This document shows positions 34,148-44,322 of a stretch of 64,000 nt of DNA, in pieces. This DNA is from Platynereis dumerilii (lineage: Eukaryota > Annelida > Polychaeta > Phyllodocida > Nereididae): NCBI GenBank assembly GCA_026936325.1, contig JAPTHN010000075.1, forward strand, positions 1 through 64,000, given 5' to 3'. The notes beneath the pieces are model-generated. The model did not search any database. It saw only the letters and a list, made by a program, of their open reading frames with translations, and was not told the DNA's origin. The translations under genes and the position numbers were made by a program. Each line of letters starts with the position of its first letter. Positions within the stretch are counted from its first letter, which is position 1.

Positions 34148-34478
34148 CAGGGCCAGTCCTAGCTTTACGAAAGTTTTAGCCAAACCATTAGCCAAATTAA
34201 AAATATTTTAGCCAATTTACGGTATTTGTAGCCAGCGATTACGACAGAAAACAAAGATGGATGGATGATTGGGGGTTTTACGTCAAAAGGTCATTAAGGT
34301 CACCAAAGGAGTCCGATGCAGAGGGGTCTAACATGTGTTGACAAATTTTTCAACAGAAAAAATATATTTGTTTCATGATCACTTGTTAGCCAAAGTTTTA
34401 GCCAAACTGAATTTTTTTTAGCCATTTGAAGCATGGATTAGCCATTGGCTAATTGGCTAATGGGTAGGACAGGCCCTG
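34148..34478. mobile_element. hAT-like MITE downstream of BAG3
   Basis: The ends CAGGGCCAGTCCTA and TAGGACAGGCCCTG are inverted, and CTTATAA is repeated on both sides (34141-34147 and 34479-34485). TTAGCCAA units recur inside both ends. A piece of SINE tail in reverse (GATGGATGGATGATTGGGGG near 34257) is nested inside. Confidence 0.75.
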
Positions 34479-35194
34479 CTTATAATAATCCAAGTGTTTT
34501 GAAAGGTCACTTCTCAGTACAGAAATATAAAAGACACATATGTTATGTTGATCATATTGTCTTTTAGTTCTGGTATGAATTTGTTATGATATAAAATTAT
34601 GTTCAAACCTTGAAATTAAGGGCTTTTGAAAATGACTTGGTCAAAAACTCAATGTGAAAATGATATTTACAAAATTTTGTAAATTTCACTTGTGGAATTA
34701 AATTCTTCTAAGTTTTCAAAGTATGATGTTACTTTTCGCTATAAATCTCTATCCATTAAGTGACAGGGACTCCAAACTTGGAGTCTAACCGAGAAAATAG
34801 GTGTTCGCAGAAATTATCTCTTCACCAATTGTGATTTCGACAAATCTGAGAAGCTAATGAGATATATCATGCGATTGTGGCCTTGCGTTCAATTACCGCA
34901 ATATCATCATTGAGTTTTCAGTGATATTAGTCCATATTATTGGATAATTATGATCTTTAGTTGTGTATATCACTTTGATACCCTGATATGTTAAACCTGT
35001 TAAAATATAAATATGTTAAAACATGTTAGAATATATATATGTTAATGGTATGTTAGTACCCTGTATGATACGTAATATATATATGAATTCTGATATGCTA
35101 TGAGGCTGTACATGTTTATTGTTATAAGTTATAGTGTCTTGTTCATGTCTTCGTACACTCATGTACTTCTGTGCAACTGCAGATATCATAACTT

Positions 35195-35285
35195 AATGGT
35201 TCTTTGACGGACCTTAGTGGTTCTTTAACGGACTGTCGTGGTTCTTTGATGAACCTTAATGGTTCTTTAATGGGCCTAGGTGCTG
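35195..35285. repeat. 24-bp minisatellite, four units
   Basis: Four copies of a unit like TGGTTCTTTGACGGACCTTA occur in tandem in the AT-rich sequence after BAG3. Confidence 0.8.
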
Positions 35286-35299
35286 TAATCTCATTCGAA

Positions 35300-37597
35300 T
35301 TGCTTGTGCAATTTTGCATTATTATCATGAGGCCGAGAAAATAAATCTTAAAAGAGTCGTGTTTCCAAAGTGGTAAAGCAAAAGTTTACAATATGTGAAA
35401 ACTAGTTTTAAGACTCTGAAGTGAGTCAAGTGACAAATAATTATCTCGTAAAAATGACCATACACCCAAGGAGCTAATTTTGAATTTTCTTACCAGTATT
35501 TATGGCTTTTTTTATATTAAAAATTAATGCAGCCTATTTAAATTTTCAAAACCAATTGATATTTATTTTATAAAATCTGTTGATTAACTTGATGTTGTCA
35601 TGAAAAAACAAAATAATGGTAAACTGTTTTTTTGACAAGCCTCTCAGATTCTTAAGAAACTCGATTCATGATTTATTTTTCTCAGCCTTTAGGAGACTGT
35701 ATTTAAAAACTTGTTTATTTTTTCTTTTATTGAATAAATGTGAGATTGATTGTTTGGCTTATAAATCTAAAATGTGTTTGAAGTTATTTGTATTGCTCAT
35801 GAATGGTCATGTGATGTTCAATTTAGTACGATTGAATTTCTGAGAATTTATTTTTGATGTAATTGGGTTTATCTTTTGTGTTGATAATTAATTTACGTAG
35901 CTTATAATTACTTCAATATATGTTGAGTTAGATATATCTGTAAAGTGTGAATAATGAATTTTTGTTTAGGATGCCCATAGTCTAGTTGAGACTGTAACTC
36001 GCAAATTATAAGTGATTTATCCATTGGGATTGTTGGGTACTTATTCAGTACATATCTGTTACCCCGAGTTAGTTACGGAGGTCTTTCAAAAATTTTGATA
36101 AATTTTGCTAGAATTCAATAATTTTTCATGCTACTTTGTGTACCAGATTAACACGATAAAAGTATATGTGCTTAATAATCACAAAAACACAAATTGATCC
36201 ATCCTTTTATATTAGCTATCGTTTATGCAAAACATTGATGGTAGACCTCTCTTACTGTTTTGAATTATTATTGATGATTGAGAAATATTCATGATGAGGG
36301 ATGTAAATAATAGTTCATAAATTAGATTCGGATCATGTATGTTAGGCACTTTTCACTCTTTCAGCATGTTTAGATCTGATGGCCTGAGTTAATTTTCGAA
36401 ATATTGCATTTCTTCTTTCTTTATGAAGTATTTGAAGTTCCTTAAATATTTTCTGCTCCTTGTGTTACGCAACCTTTGTTTGAAAAGTTAAAGCCAATAT
36501 CCGATACATGCTCGTTTCGAATGCATGTCAAAAAAACATTTTAGCATGTAGCCGACTTCATTGTGATGTTGATAAATATTCGTTGGAATTTATGATTGAT
36601 AAATATTCGCCATAGCAGACCAGATTTACTACAATGTAGTAGAAATAATGATTTTGTCATGGATTTTTACGTGTGACATAACCTATTTAGGGTGATATGA
36701 TAGAGATAAAGTATAATGTTGTCATTACAGTGTAAGAATTGGGGTTGATATTCAAACTGCTTGAAATAGAGGTTGGACTTGTGGTTCACAGGACTGTCAA
36801 GTCCCGTTAAAGAGTCTGTTTTGACGAAATTGGATTCCCGTTGGACTGATATTACTAAATTGTAGAGTGCTCCATTATTTCATAGTACCTAGCTCTATTA
36901 GATCATATAATACCGGTAAATAAATGATATATCTCTCGTAGTCCATCGTAAACTAGAGCAATGACATGTAATTCTTAACCAATATAATTCCTGTTTAAAA
37001 GTGATATTTTGAGACTGATCATTTGCACTATCTCCTCATTGTCACAGTCCATCTTCTGAAAAATAAATATTGCCAATTTGATTTCAACCCGATTTCTCCC
37101 ACTGTCGGCGCTTATACTGAGGAATCGCTATGGATTGTGATCTTTTTGATTTGTAATGATGAATGTTGAATGTATTTGCGCAAATGTGAGTCTTCCTGTA
37201 TATAGAATACCCGACGTTACTATGCTTTATAAGGAATTGATGTTGATATGAAATAAAACATTTTCTTAACAAGCATCTAGTATAAGTGTCGATGTTTTTT
37301 TGCCAAGGGAGTAGTTTTGTTGGCTTCTAAAAATTAAATTTAACCATTATATGATTCGTTGATTATACTGCAGCGATTTAATTGTACTCATTATGGTCGT
37401 CTTTTTGGTTTGGTTTTGCCGCATCTTGCACATATCAAACTTCTATTTCATTTTACTTTCGCTGAAGTCCCGGTGATAATATTAAAATGTTCCTCCTGCG
37501 TAACATGTGAATTTCATCAAACTTGGATTCTTTGGTTGTGTTGTTGTAATTTGATAGCTGATTTTTGTGCTGCCTGCTTGTATGAAAACAAAAAAAA
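35300..37597. other. AT-rich 3' flank of BAG3, no gene seen
   Basis: About 2.3 kb of unique-looking AT-rich sequence with no coding signal. AATAAA signals at 37062-37067 and 37252-37257 could end a long BAG3 3' UTR, but nearer signals exist (about 35340), so the true end is unknown. Confidence 0.4.
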
Positions 37598-37614
37598 ATT
37601 CTCCGTCATAGCTT

Positions 37615-37808
37615 AGGGGGAGGGTTGGTTTAGTGGTAGTATGCTGGGCTGCCGATTGCTGGATCCAGGGTTTGAAGCTCTTGCTGCGTCATCTGGGCCT
37701 ATGTTGGACGGCTGTTTCAATCATCCTTTTTTTTTTTATTGCCGTGTCCTCCTTTCCTAATTAGCCTACCAAGTGCATAAATACAAGTAAAGCCACAATC
37801 ATCCATCC
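37615..37808 (+). mobile_element. tRNA-derived SINE with 17-bp target duplication
   Basis: The SINE begins AGGGGGAGGGTTGGTTTAGTGG, has the box B relic CCAGGGTTTGAAGC, and ends CATCCATCC. ATTCTCCGTCATAGCTT is repeated exactly on both sides (37598-37614 and 37809-37825), proving LINE-type target-primed insertion. The body GGGCCTATGTTGGACGGCTG is shared by all copies. Confidence 0.92.
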
Positions 37809-38194
37809 ATTCTCCGTCATAGCTTGTCAATCTCTGAAAGACAGCTTTCGTAACTTGAGTAAATTTCCAAGTTGCCGATTCCTACAAATGGCAGCAGGGT
37901 TGAAAATATAACCAGGTGTAGTGAGGTTATTTTTACCAGTGATCATCTATAGGTATCAGTTAAAATTACTATTCGTCTTCAATCTCGAGAGATACTATAT
38001 TACTACAGCATTCAATGTAAGTTTCATCCCGTTTGAGACTTCCAGTTTCTGCTGGTGCTAAAGGAACTCTGAAGAATTTAATCTCACTTGAGTGTTTAAT
38101 CATCCTGTTATTTTTTTTGTGGGAGTGATTCCTCTGCTAGAGGGCAGTGTGTGCAAGCCTCCTATACTGTAGAGCCCTCTGGGTTATTTTGTGG

Positions 38195-38878
38195 TTAGAA
38201 AGAAATCTGGTTGTCTCTTGCATGTGGAGGGTTGACCACATGCATGAGTAAGGTAAATTGGCACTCCATACTTTCGCTGAAACTATGGCAACCTTCTCGG
38301 TCAAATCCTATGTATCTTGGTCTAGAAATTGCCGAGAAATTACCGCAGAAAGCTGAATAGTTCACTGATGTTTCTAAGAGCTGCGAATCGTCGAGAAAGG
38401 CCTTGAACAACTGGTCAATTATGTTGAACAAGACATTGACTCGAAAGTGTTTTTCTGCATCCTCCTGAGTTGTGCACCTTCTGCGTGTAGCAATTTCGGA
38501 TGTCCATTCTGCTCAGACGTGCTTCCTCAAGGATGTCGGCCCACCTTTCTCTTAGGTGGTCATGTCATCTTGCAATGATGGGCAGGGGAGAGTTGTCTAG
38601 CGGTAGCATGCTGGACTGCCAATCGCTGGGTCCAGGGTTCGAATCCAGCTCTTGCCGGGTCGCCTGGGCCTATGTTGGACGGCTGTTTCAATCATCCTTC
38701 GCCTCATTGCCGTGTCCTCCTCCTGTCCTAATTATTAGCCTAGCAAGTGCAAAAATACAGGACGTAAAGCCCCAATCATCCATCCATCCATCTTGCAATT
38801 GATTGATTTCGTCTCTTTCTACATCTGCTGTGGAAACTTGATATTCAATGATCAGGTTGACCTCAATGACAAATACAG
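38195..38878 (-). pseudogene. hAT-type (ZMYM1/TTF-like) transposase relic
   Basis: Minus-strand pieces resemble the region of ZMYM1/TTF-type hAT transposases before the catalytic core: EINQLQDDMTT, then RERWADILEEARLSRMD, then HFRVNVLFNIIDQLFKAFLD. They lie in different frames, with at least two frame changes between them, so this copy is dead. A SINE (38580-38788) and a TA-flanked element (38881-39822) have inserted into it. The assignment rests on motif resemblance only and could be a domesticated gene remnant. Confidence 0.4.
38580..38788 (+). mobile_element. tRNA-derived SINE, well preserved copy
   Basis: It contains TTGTCTAGCGGTAGCATGC (box A), GGTCCAGGGTTCGAATCC (an intact box B), TATGTTGGACGGCTG and the tail CCCCAATCATCCATCCATCC. 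The flanks CATCTTGCAATGAT and CATCTTGCAATTGAT are a slightly diverged target duplication. Confidence 0.9.
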
Positions 38879-38880
38879 TA

Positions 38881-39822
38881 GGGGAAGCTTGGGAGAGTTG
38901 GGCCGCAGGGAGGGTTGGGCCACCCTGATTTTTGAGGAAACTAAAAATTATTTGAGAAAGCTGCAGCCACCAAAATTTTATAAAAATTAAAATCTTTCAA
39001 TGGATGTAACATTTCTGGCTAATTTTCTTGTCAATATCTTTAGAGAGAAGAAAATTCAAATTTGGATGAAAAACGGAAAAACTGAGCCATGTTACGAGTT
39101 TTTAATTGTCTATCAGACAACAAGGACCGAGAAAATTTTCTATTGCATGCTTGGTAGGCTTGATTATTCAGTTGTTATTAACACATTTTGGAAAATTATC
39201 AGACAACCGGTTTTGTCATAATTGGGATTTAGAGAAAAATAGTCGAATGGGGGAGAGTTGGGACAGTGCCAATACTCTCCCCACATGTGTTGCATTTACC
39301 CAGATTTATTTTTATTAAGACAGAAGAACTTGTCTAGAGCAATTTTCAACAGAGATTGAATATTTTTAGGCCTTAATAATTATTCATGGTCTAATAAAAT
39401 TATATATCAGGAAATCTAGATGGGGAGAGTTGGGCCATCAGGCCGAGGCTTAAGTCTGACAGCAAACTAGAGTTGCAAGAGGCCTCAATTCAGGATTAAT
39501 GACTTCTATGACCACCACAGTATAAGTTAAAAATATTATGGCCTCAAGTTCAGCTTTACTGAACCTGATATATTGCAATGGCCCAAGTCTCCCCCCTGAT
39601 TGGCCCAAGTCTCCCACTTGATGGGGAGAGTTGGGCCAAAATTTTCCACTTTTCATAGGACTGTAGCTCATATGTTCTTGGGCGAATATCAATGCAAACC
39701 TAAAGATATTTTTCTGAAATATTTCAAGATACAATACATGCATTAAGCATGTTTATATAATCATTACTGTTAGCAGGAGGTGCAAGAATGTAAAAAGTGG
39801 CCCAACTCTCCCAAGCTTCCCC
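38881..39822. mobile_element. TA-flanked element with GGGAGAGTTGGGCC repeats
   Basis: The ends GGGGAAGCTTGGGAGAGTTG and CAACTCTCCCAAGCTTCCCC are perfect inverted repeats next to TA on both sides (38879-38880 and 39823-39824). The motif GGGGAGAGTTGGG recurs inside at about 39250, 39422 and 39619 in direct form and near 39590 in inverted form, probably as binding sites. It is 942 bp and non-coding, so non-autonomous. Confidence 0.9.
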
Positions 39823-39884
39823 TATCACTTCTTCTTTCTCATGTTGTATCTCACATGAGCGGAAACATACAAATCCTGGGGTAG

Positions 39885-40060
39885 TTGAGCTTAGCGACAA
39901 AGTGGCAGCTGCCACGGGCCCATTCAGGGGTGTGCCCCTGCAAGGTGCCAAAAAATATGTCAAGAACCTTTTGGATTTTGGACACACAACAGGCGTGCTT
40001 GTTGATCCCGGACCAAAATTCAAACCCCAATGGAAAAGGGGCTTGAATTGTAAAGGAGCT
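39885..40060. repeat. Fragment related to the hAT-type MITE at 50949-51240
   Basis: GGCAGCTGCCACGGGCCCAT, then GGGTGTGCCCCTGCAAG and GCCAAAA resemble the left half of the 50949 element. Termini are missing. Confidence 0.4.
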
Positions 40061-40440
40061 TAACGGGCCCTCTCACATCAGAGCCGAAACTGTTCACTCT
40101 GACTACAATTATTTGCCATGGAACACTGAGTGCAAGGCACCCTGTAGTTTTACTTCACATGCAATTGACTGAGTTCCCGAGGTGGATATGTATGAACCTA
40201 CACCCTCGGACGTAGGGAGAATAGTCAATTTTAAAAGATTGAAAAAAGTCAAATCTCTGTAAAAAGCGTCCCAATCCATTATCTCGGTAACAAATGATTG
40301 TTTTTTTCTTGATTTTTTGCATGCTGTCTCAGAACATCATTAACATCAGATAAAACCAAAAATATTGGTTCCTGGTGGTGCGAGCAATGATGGACAACAT
40401 CAAGAAACATGAGCTTCGGCAAAAATTCTCATTGAAGTTG

Positions 40441-40628
40441 CACTCTAAAAAAATTCAGACAAAATTGGTTTTTTAGATTCAAAATGGTTTTTTGAAAAAC
40501 CAAATTTCAATGCAAAAAACCAACATGGATTTTTTTAAAAATCCATGTTGGTTTTGCATTGAAATTTGGTTTTTCAAAAAACCGTTTTGAATCTAAAAAA
40601 CCAATTTTGTCCCGACATTTTTTAGAGT
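40441..40628. mobile_element. CACTCTAAAAAA fold-back element, two-armed
   Basis: It starts CACTCTAAAAAAATTCAGAC and ends TTTTTTAGAGT. Two arms of about 90 bp are almost perfectly complementary and meet at AACATGGATTTTTTTAAAAA. Each arm itself holds the small palindrome GGTTTTTTGAAAAACC. Transcribed, it would give one long hairpin. Confidence 0.9.
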
Positions 40629-41288
40629 ACTTGCTCTCAAAATTGTAGGCTCCTTGTGCTCTAACTTAGCTGATAATTGACAGATTTTCAAAAAATAAAG
40701 TTCCCTGAGTATGTTGATAAATAATTTTCAGTTTAAAAAAGTAATCAGTTGGGATCTACTTGACCTTGTAAGACCACTACATTACGTTTAATCATGTAAA
40801 GTCTCATGGGAAAAAACAACTTAGTGAAGACAATATCCAAATGTTAATTTGTTTTGCAATAGATTTGGCTGTCTTTACAGTTTAATCATTCCCCTATTAT
40901 ACAATATTGTATGTACGTGCCCTTAATATATTTCTTCTTCTATGTTGGTTTTGCCCCTGGGGTACTTTCAGTGACCACATGCTGTTAAACAACTTCAGAA
41001 GATGTGACTACCCTGAAATATCGCCAAGGTATTTTTTCCACTTCGGTTTTAATGAAGACCGTTGGAGATGTTAGGGTCTATGTCTTGTTGTTTTGAATAT
41101 TTTGTCTTTCTTATTTTTACATAATTTTGGAATCAATCTGAGAAGATGTCCGTCAAACACCAAAAATCATATGTGTATTTAAATTCTCAACATTTTTTTA
41201 ATGTCATTCTCTCATGCTACAAAAAATTCCTGGTTCTTTTTTTGTGTGCGTTTAAGCTGTCTGCAAGTTGACTGCTATTTGCTGCCAC

Positions 41289-42272
41289 CTAGGATGCAAA
41301 ATTCGCGAGAATATGATTTGCTGCATCTTGTGGAGCCTGGAGTGGACCCTCTGGTTCTGAAGCTCTTGGGGCATGACTCTCTTCGTTGTGTGAAACATGG
41401 GTTTGATTCTCTGCTTCTGATTCTAGGGGAGATAGTTCTGGACTTACAACAGTAGAGTTGTTGTTACAATTCAGCTTTAATTGTACATTAAAACTTAATA
41501 GAAACTGGCTCATGGTGCCCTATCTCCAAGTGGCTCATGGTGCCCCATTTGTAAATTTCATCTATTAGTGCATATCAGCATTTTCCAGTTTATCATAGTA
41601 TCAATGTTATGACATCATCCTAGCACATGCTTTACCTTCTCTAAGAAGACTAAGTTTTATGGAGATGCCGGAAATAGTTAAAGTACCGCAAGAAAAAGTT
41701 CCACCGCCCAATATTTTACTTTTCACTGAAATTCACTGGTCTAAAGTATTTTTTCAATTCTTGGTCCTACATTGAAAAGATATGATTACTACCCTAGCTA
41801 GTTCTACACTAATAAAGGAATATATGGTCTTACAATGGAGCAGTTCTATCACACCGTTTGCAGGGCTAGAAAAAATGTGAATTTCCAGGCAAATTGATGA
41901 AGTACGAAAAAATTTCCCACGGACGGTCGCGAATCAAGTGACTGCTTGCAAGTAAAAAATTTGGACCTTTCTCCAAAGATTTCCAGGGAGATTTGGAAAT
42001 TTCCAGGCAATGACATGCCTGAATTCCCTACTTTTTCCAGGCATGGCCGTTTGTTTTGTAGGGGCCATGGCTCATGGTGCCCCGTGGCTCATGGTGCCCC
42101 GCTCTCCCCTACTTCTTCGGGAATATGATTTGCTGCATCTTGTGGAGCCTGGAGTGGACCCTCTGGTTCTGAAGCTCTTGGGGCATGACTCTCTGCTTCC
42201 GATTCTACTTCTTTGGCAAAATGATTTGCTGCATCTTCTGGAGCCTGGATTGGACTCTCTGGTTCTGAAAAC
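41289..42272 (-). CDS. Repetitive acidic reading frame interrupted by a transposon
   Basis: Two minus-strand stretches, 42272-42112 and 41425-41289 (stop TAG), encode repeats of the type SEPEGPLQAPQDAANH and KEVESEAESHAPRA with a period of about 32 aa. Removing the TA-flanked insertion 41426-42109 and one TA joins them in the same frame (EEV|ESEAE). Acceptors TTGCAG and TTTTCAG occur at its start. No homologue is recognised; the frame could be an exon of an unknown gene or simply an open tandem repeat. The opposite strand is also open over part of it. Confidence 0.3.
41426..42109. mobile_element. TA-flanked element with GGCTCATGGTGCCCC repeats
   Basis: The left end GGGGAGATAG and right end GCTCTCCCC are inverted and flanked by TA (41424-41425 and 42110-42111). 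GGCTCATGGTGCCCC occurs twice at the right end and twice near 41506-41545. The ends resemble those of 38881-39822, so both may use the same Tc1/mariner-like transposase. Non-coding, 684 bp. Confidence 0.75.
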
Positions 42273-42309
42273 CTGCAAGTTAACTGGTCAGTTAAAGAAA
42301 TTGTCTTGC

Positions 42310-42372
42310 ATTAGATTTGAAACCTACACCTCAAAATTACCAGGCCGGCTCGCAGACCACTCAGCCACAGAG
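42310..42372 (-). mobile_element. tRNA-like SINE relic
   Basis: On the minus strand CTCTGTGGCTGAGTGGTCTG (box A TGGCTGAGTGG) is followed by GTAGGTTTCAAATCTAATG (box B-like). The acceptor stem does not close, so it is not a functional tRNA gene. It differs from the main SINE family. Confidence 0.35.
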
Positions 42373-42524
42373 GCACTTGACACTCAAGTGAAAATAAAAT
42401 CTTGGGACTACTATAGATCTTAAACAACTATGAAATATTAAATTGACCAAATCAGTCTTACCCTATGCCTCCAATTCCTGTCATGCTCATAAATCTCAAT
42501 TTGATATTTCGGCGTTATAATAAT

Positions 42525-42765
42525 GATAATATTAATTTGTATGGCGCCAGTTCCAATAATTTGCTCACTGGCGCTTACTAATGAGTTGTAGGATTATATC
42601 AATAGAAGCGTTTTAAATGTTTCAAGAGTGTTTGAGTTCTTAATATCTTCAGGAAGACTGTTCCATAATTTAGGGACAGAGAAGGAAAAGGCTCTGTTGG
42701 GCCTTCAGTGAAGTGAAAATCTTTAGTTTGTTATCAATTGCTGCAGCAATATACATGTCCCAGAT
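42525..42765 (-). mobile_element. CR1/L2-like LINE 3' end (split by the 5-kb element)
   Basis: On the minus strand AFSFSVPKLWNSLPEDIKNS followed by NTLETFKTLLLI matches the common C-terminus of CR1/L2-type LINE proteins. The sequence appears to continue on the far side of the 5-kb insertion at 47771-47930. It ends in an ATT-rich tail on the minus strand. Confidence 0.75.
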
Positions 42766-44322
42766 GGGTCATTCCATGCAAAATCAACCAATGGTCCCAG
42801 CATGACCACCTCCGATTTCTTTAAAACTTTCTGCGTTTCAAAAACATAATTAGGAAAGAGCAAATCCAAAATTACAGGGCGATAGCTCAATTACTTTCAG
42901 AGTTATGACAAAAATAAGTTTGAAAAATTGGAAAAAATTCTGAAAAACGTCCAGTTGTAAAATTGTCATTACACTTCAAATTTTGACTCGAACTGTTTGA
43001 TTTTTTATTACAATGCCAGTGACACCCTAAACCAATACACAGAAGCAGTAAAGTGGTTTTCCACAAGAATGCCTGTCAAACAGAAATTTTCAAAGTTGAC
43101 TGATTTATCACACTAAAATCCAATATTCATGAATTTTTTTGCCCACCTTAAACACATCCCAAAATCTTCATATTTCACAAAGTAGTTCTTTGCCTTATAG
43201 TGCATGAGTAAAATAAGTGTCATTGTCCAAAAACCACTGGTAAAATATAGTGTACTCTGAAATTTATAATTTCACAAAATAACCCATTTTCAAGCCTCTA
43301 AATGGCCATGTGGCGTAGGTGATATGGAAAAAACAAATACCCAGCATGAAAGAACTTGGGAAGAGCTTTAAAATGATGTATAGAAATGTGTGTGTATTTG
43401 AGTTCTTCATACTGAATATCCACACTCAAGTTGAGTAGTTTTCAATTTGACAAAATTTTTTAAAAAATATACGGCTGAGTATTTTGTCACATATTACATT
43501 ATCTTACTTGTTATATTAATCATTCTCAATGAGTTCTACTTGTTCTGAATGAAAATTTTTGGAAGTAAATGAAGAAAATTGTCAACAAATCTATGTTTTC
43601 ATAAGGTTTCATTTCACCTAAATTATAAAAGATTAATTCATCGGTTTAGCAGAGATCATATATTAATGAAAGGCGTGTGACAACTGTATTCATCTCATGT
43701 AAATGAGACTTTATCTATTGGCTACTGCAATTATATATTTAGTAGCAAGAAATACCACATAATACTTTACTACAGGGAAAGTATGTCACATTTATTTACT
43801 CATTTTTTAATCATATTTCGAATGAATTACACTTCATCCCAGAAATTTTCAGGTGGCTTAAAAATAGTTCGCTCGATGTACTAACATGAACAGTTGTACA
43901 CCAAAACATCTTGAAAGGAAAACTAAAACCTGTTATTTTGTTGTTAAGGTGGTGATTTGTATCTTGGTAATTTGATAGACATCTCATGGCATTGTGTGGA
44001 TGTTTTCTGATGTCAAAAGGTCCAGACATCAATGTTGGGTGCCTGTTGGCTGTATAGTAACTGTTGAAATCAGTGACTGATCATGAGCTGCCGACCAAAA
44101 TTACAATTTTAGCAAATTAAAAACAGTTTCTTATGTAATATGTTTGATAGCTTCCCCACTGCAGTCCTCATTATCCTATATTAAGTGGAAAGTGTTTCAA
44201 ATTTGGCACCTATTAGGCCTATAATTCAATTTTTATCATTGTGTGATGATTGAAGTACTGAGAAAAAGTTGCGAAAATTTTTTGCTTCATCACAGTGGAT
44301 AACTAGTTAAAAAGTTCAGATA

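Noticed and set aside
38585-38660. Possible tRNA gene from its A and B boxes
   Set aside because: No closed acceptor stem and the same head occurs in five copies with a shared body and tail; it is a SINE.
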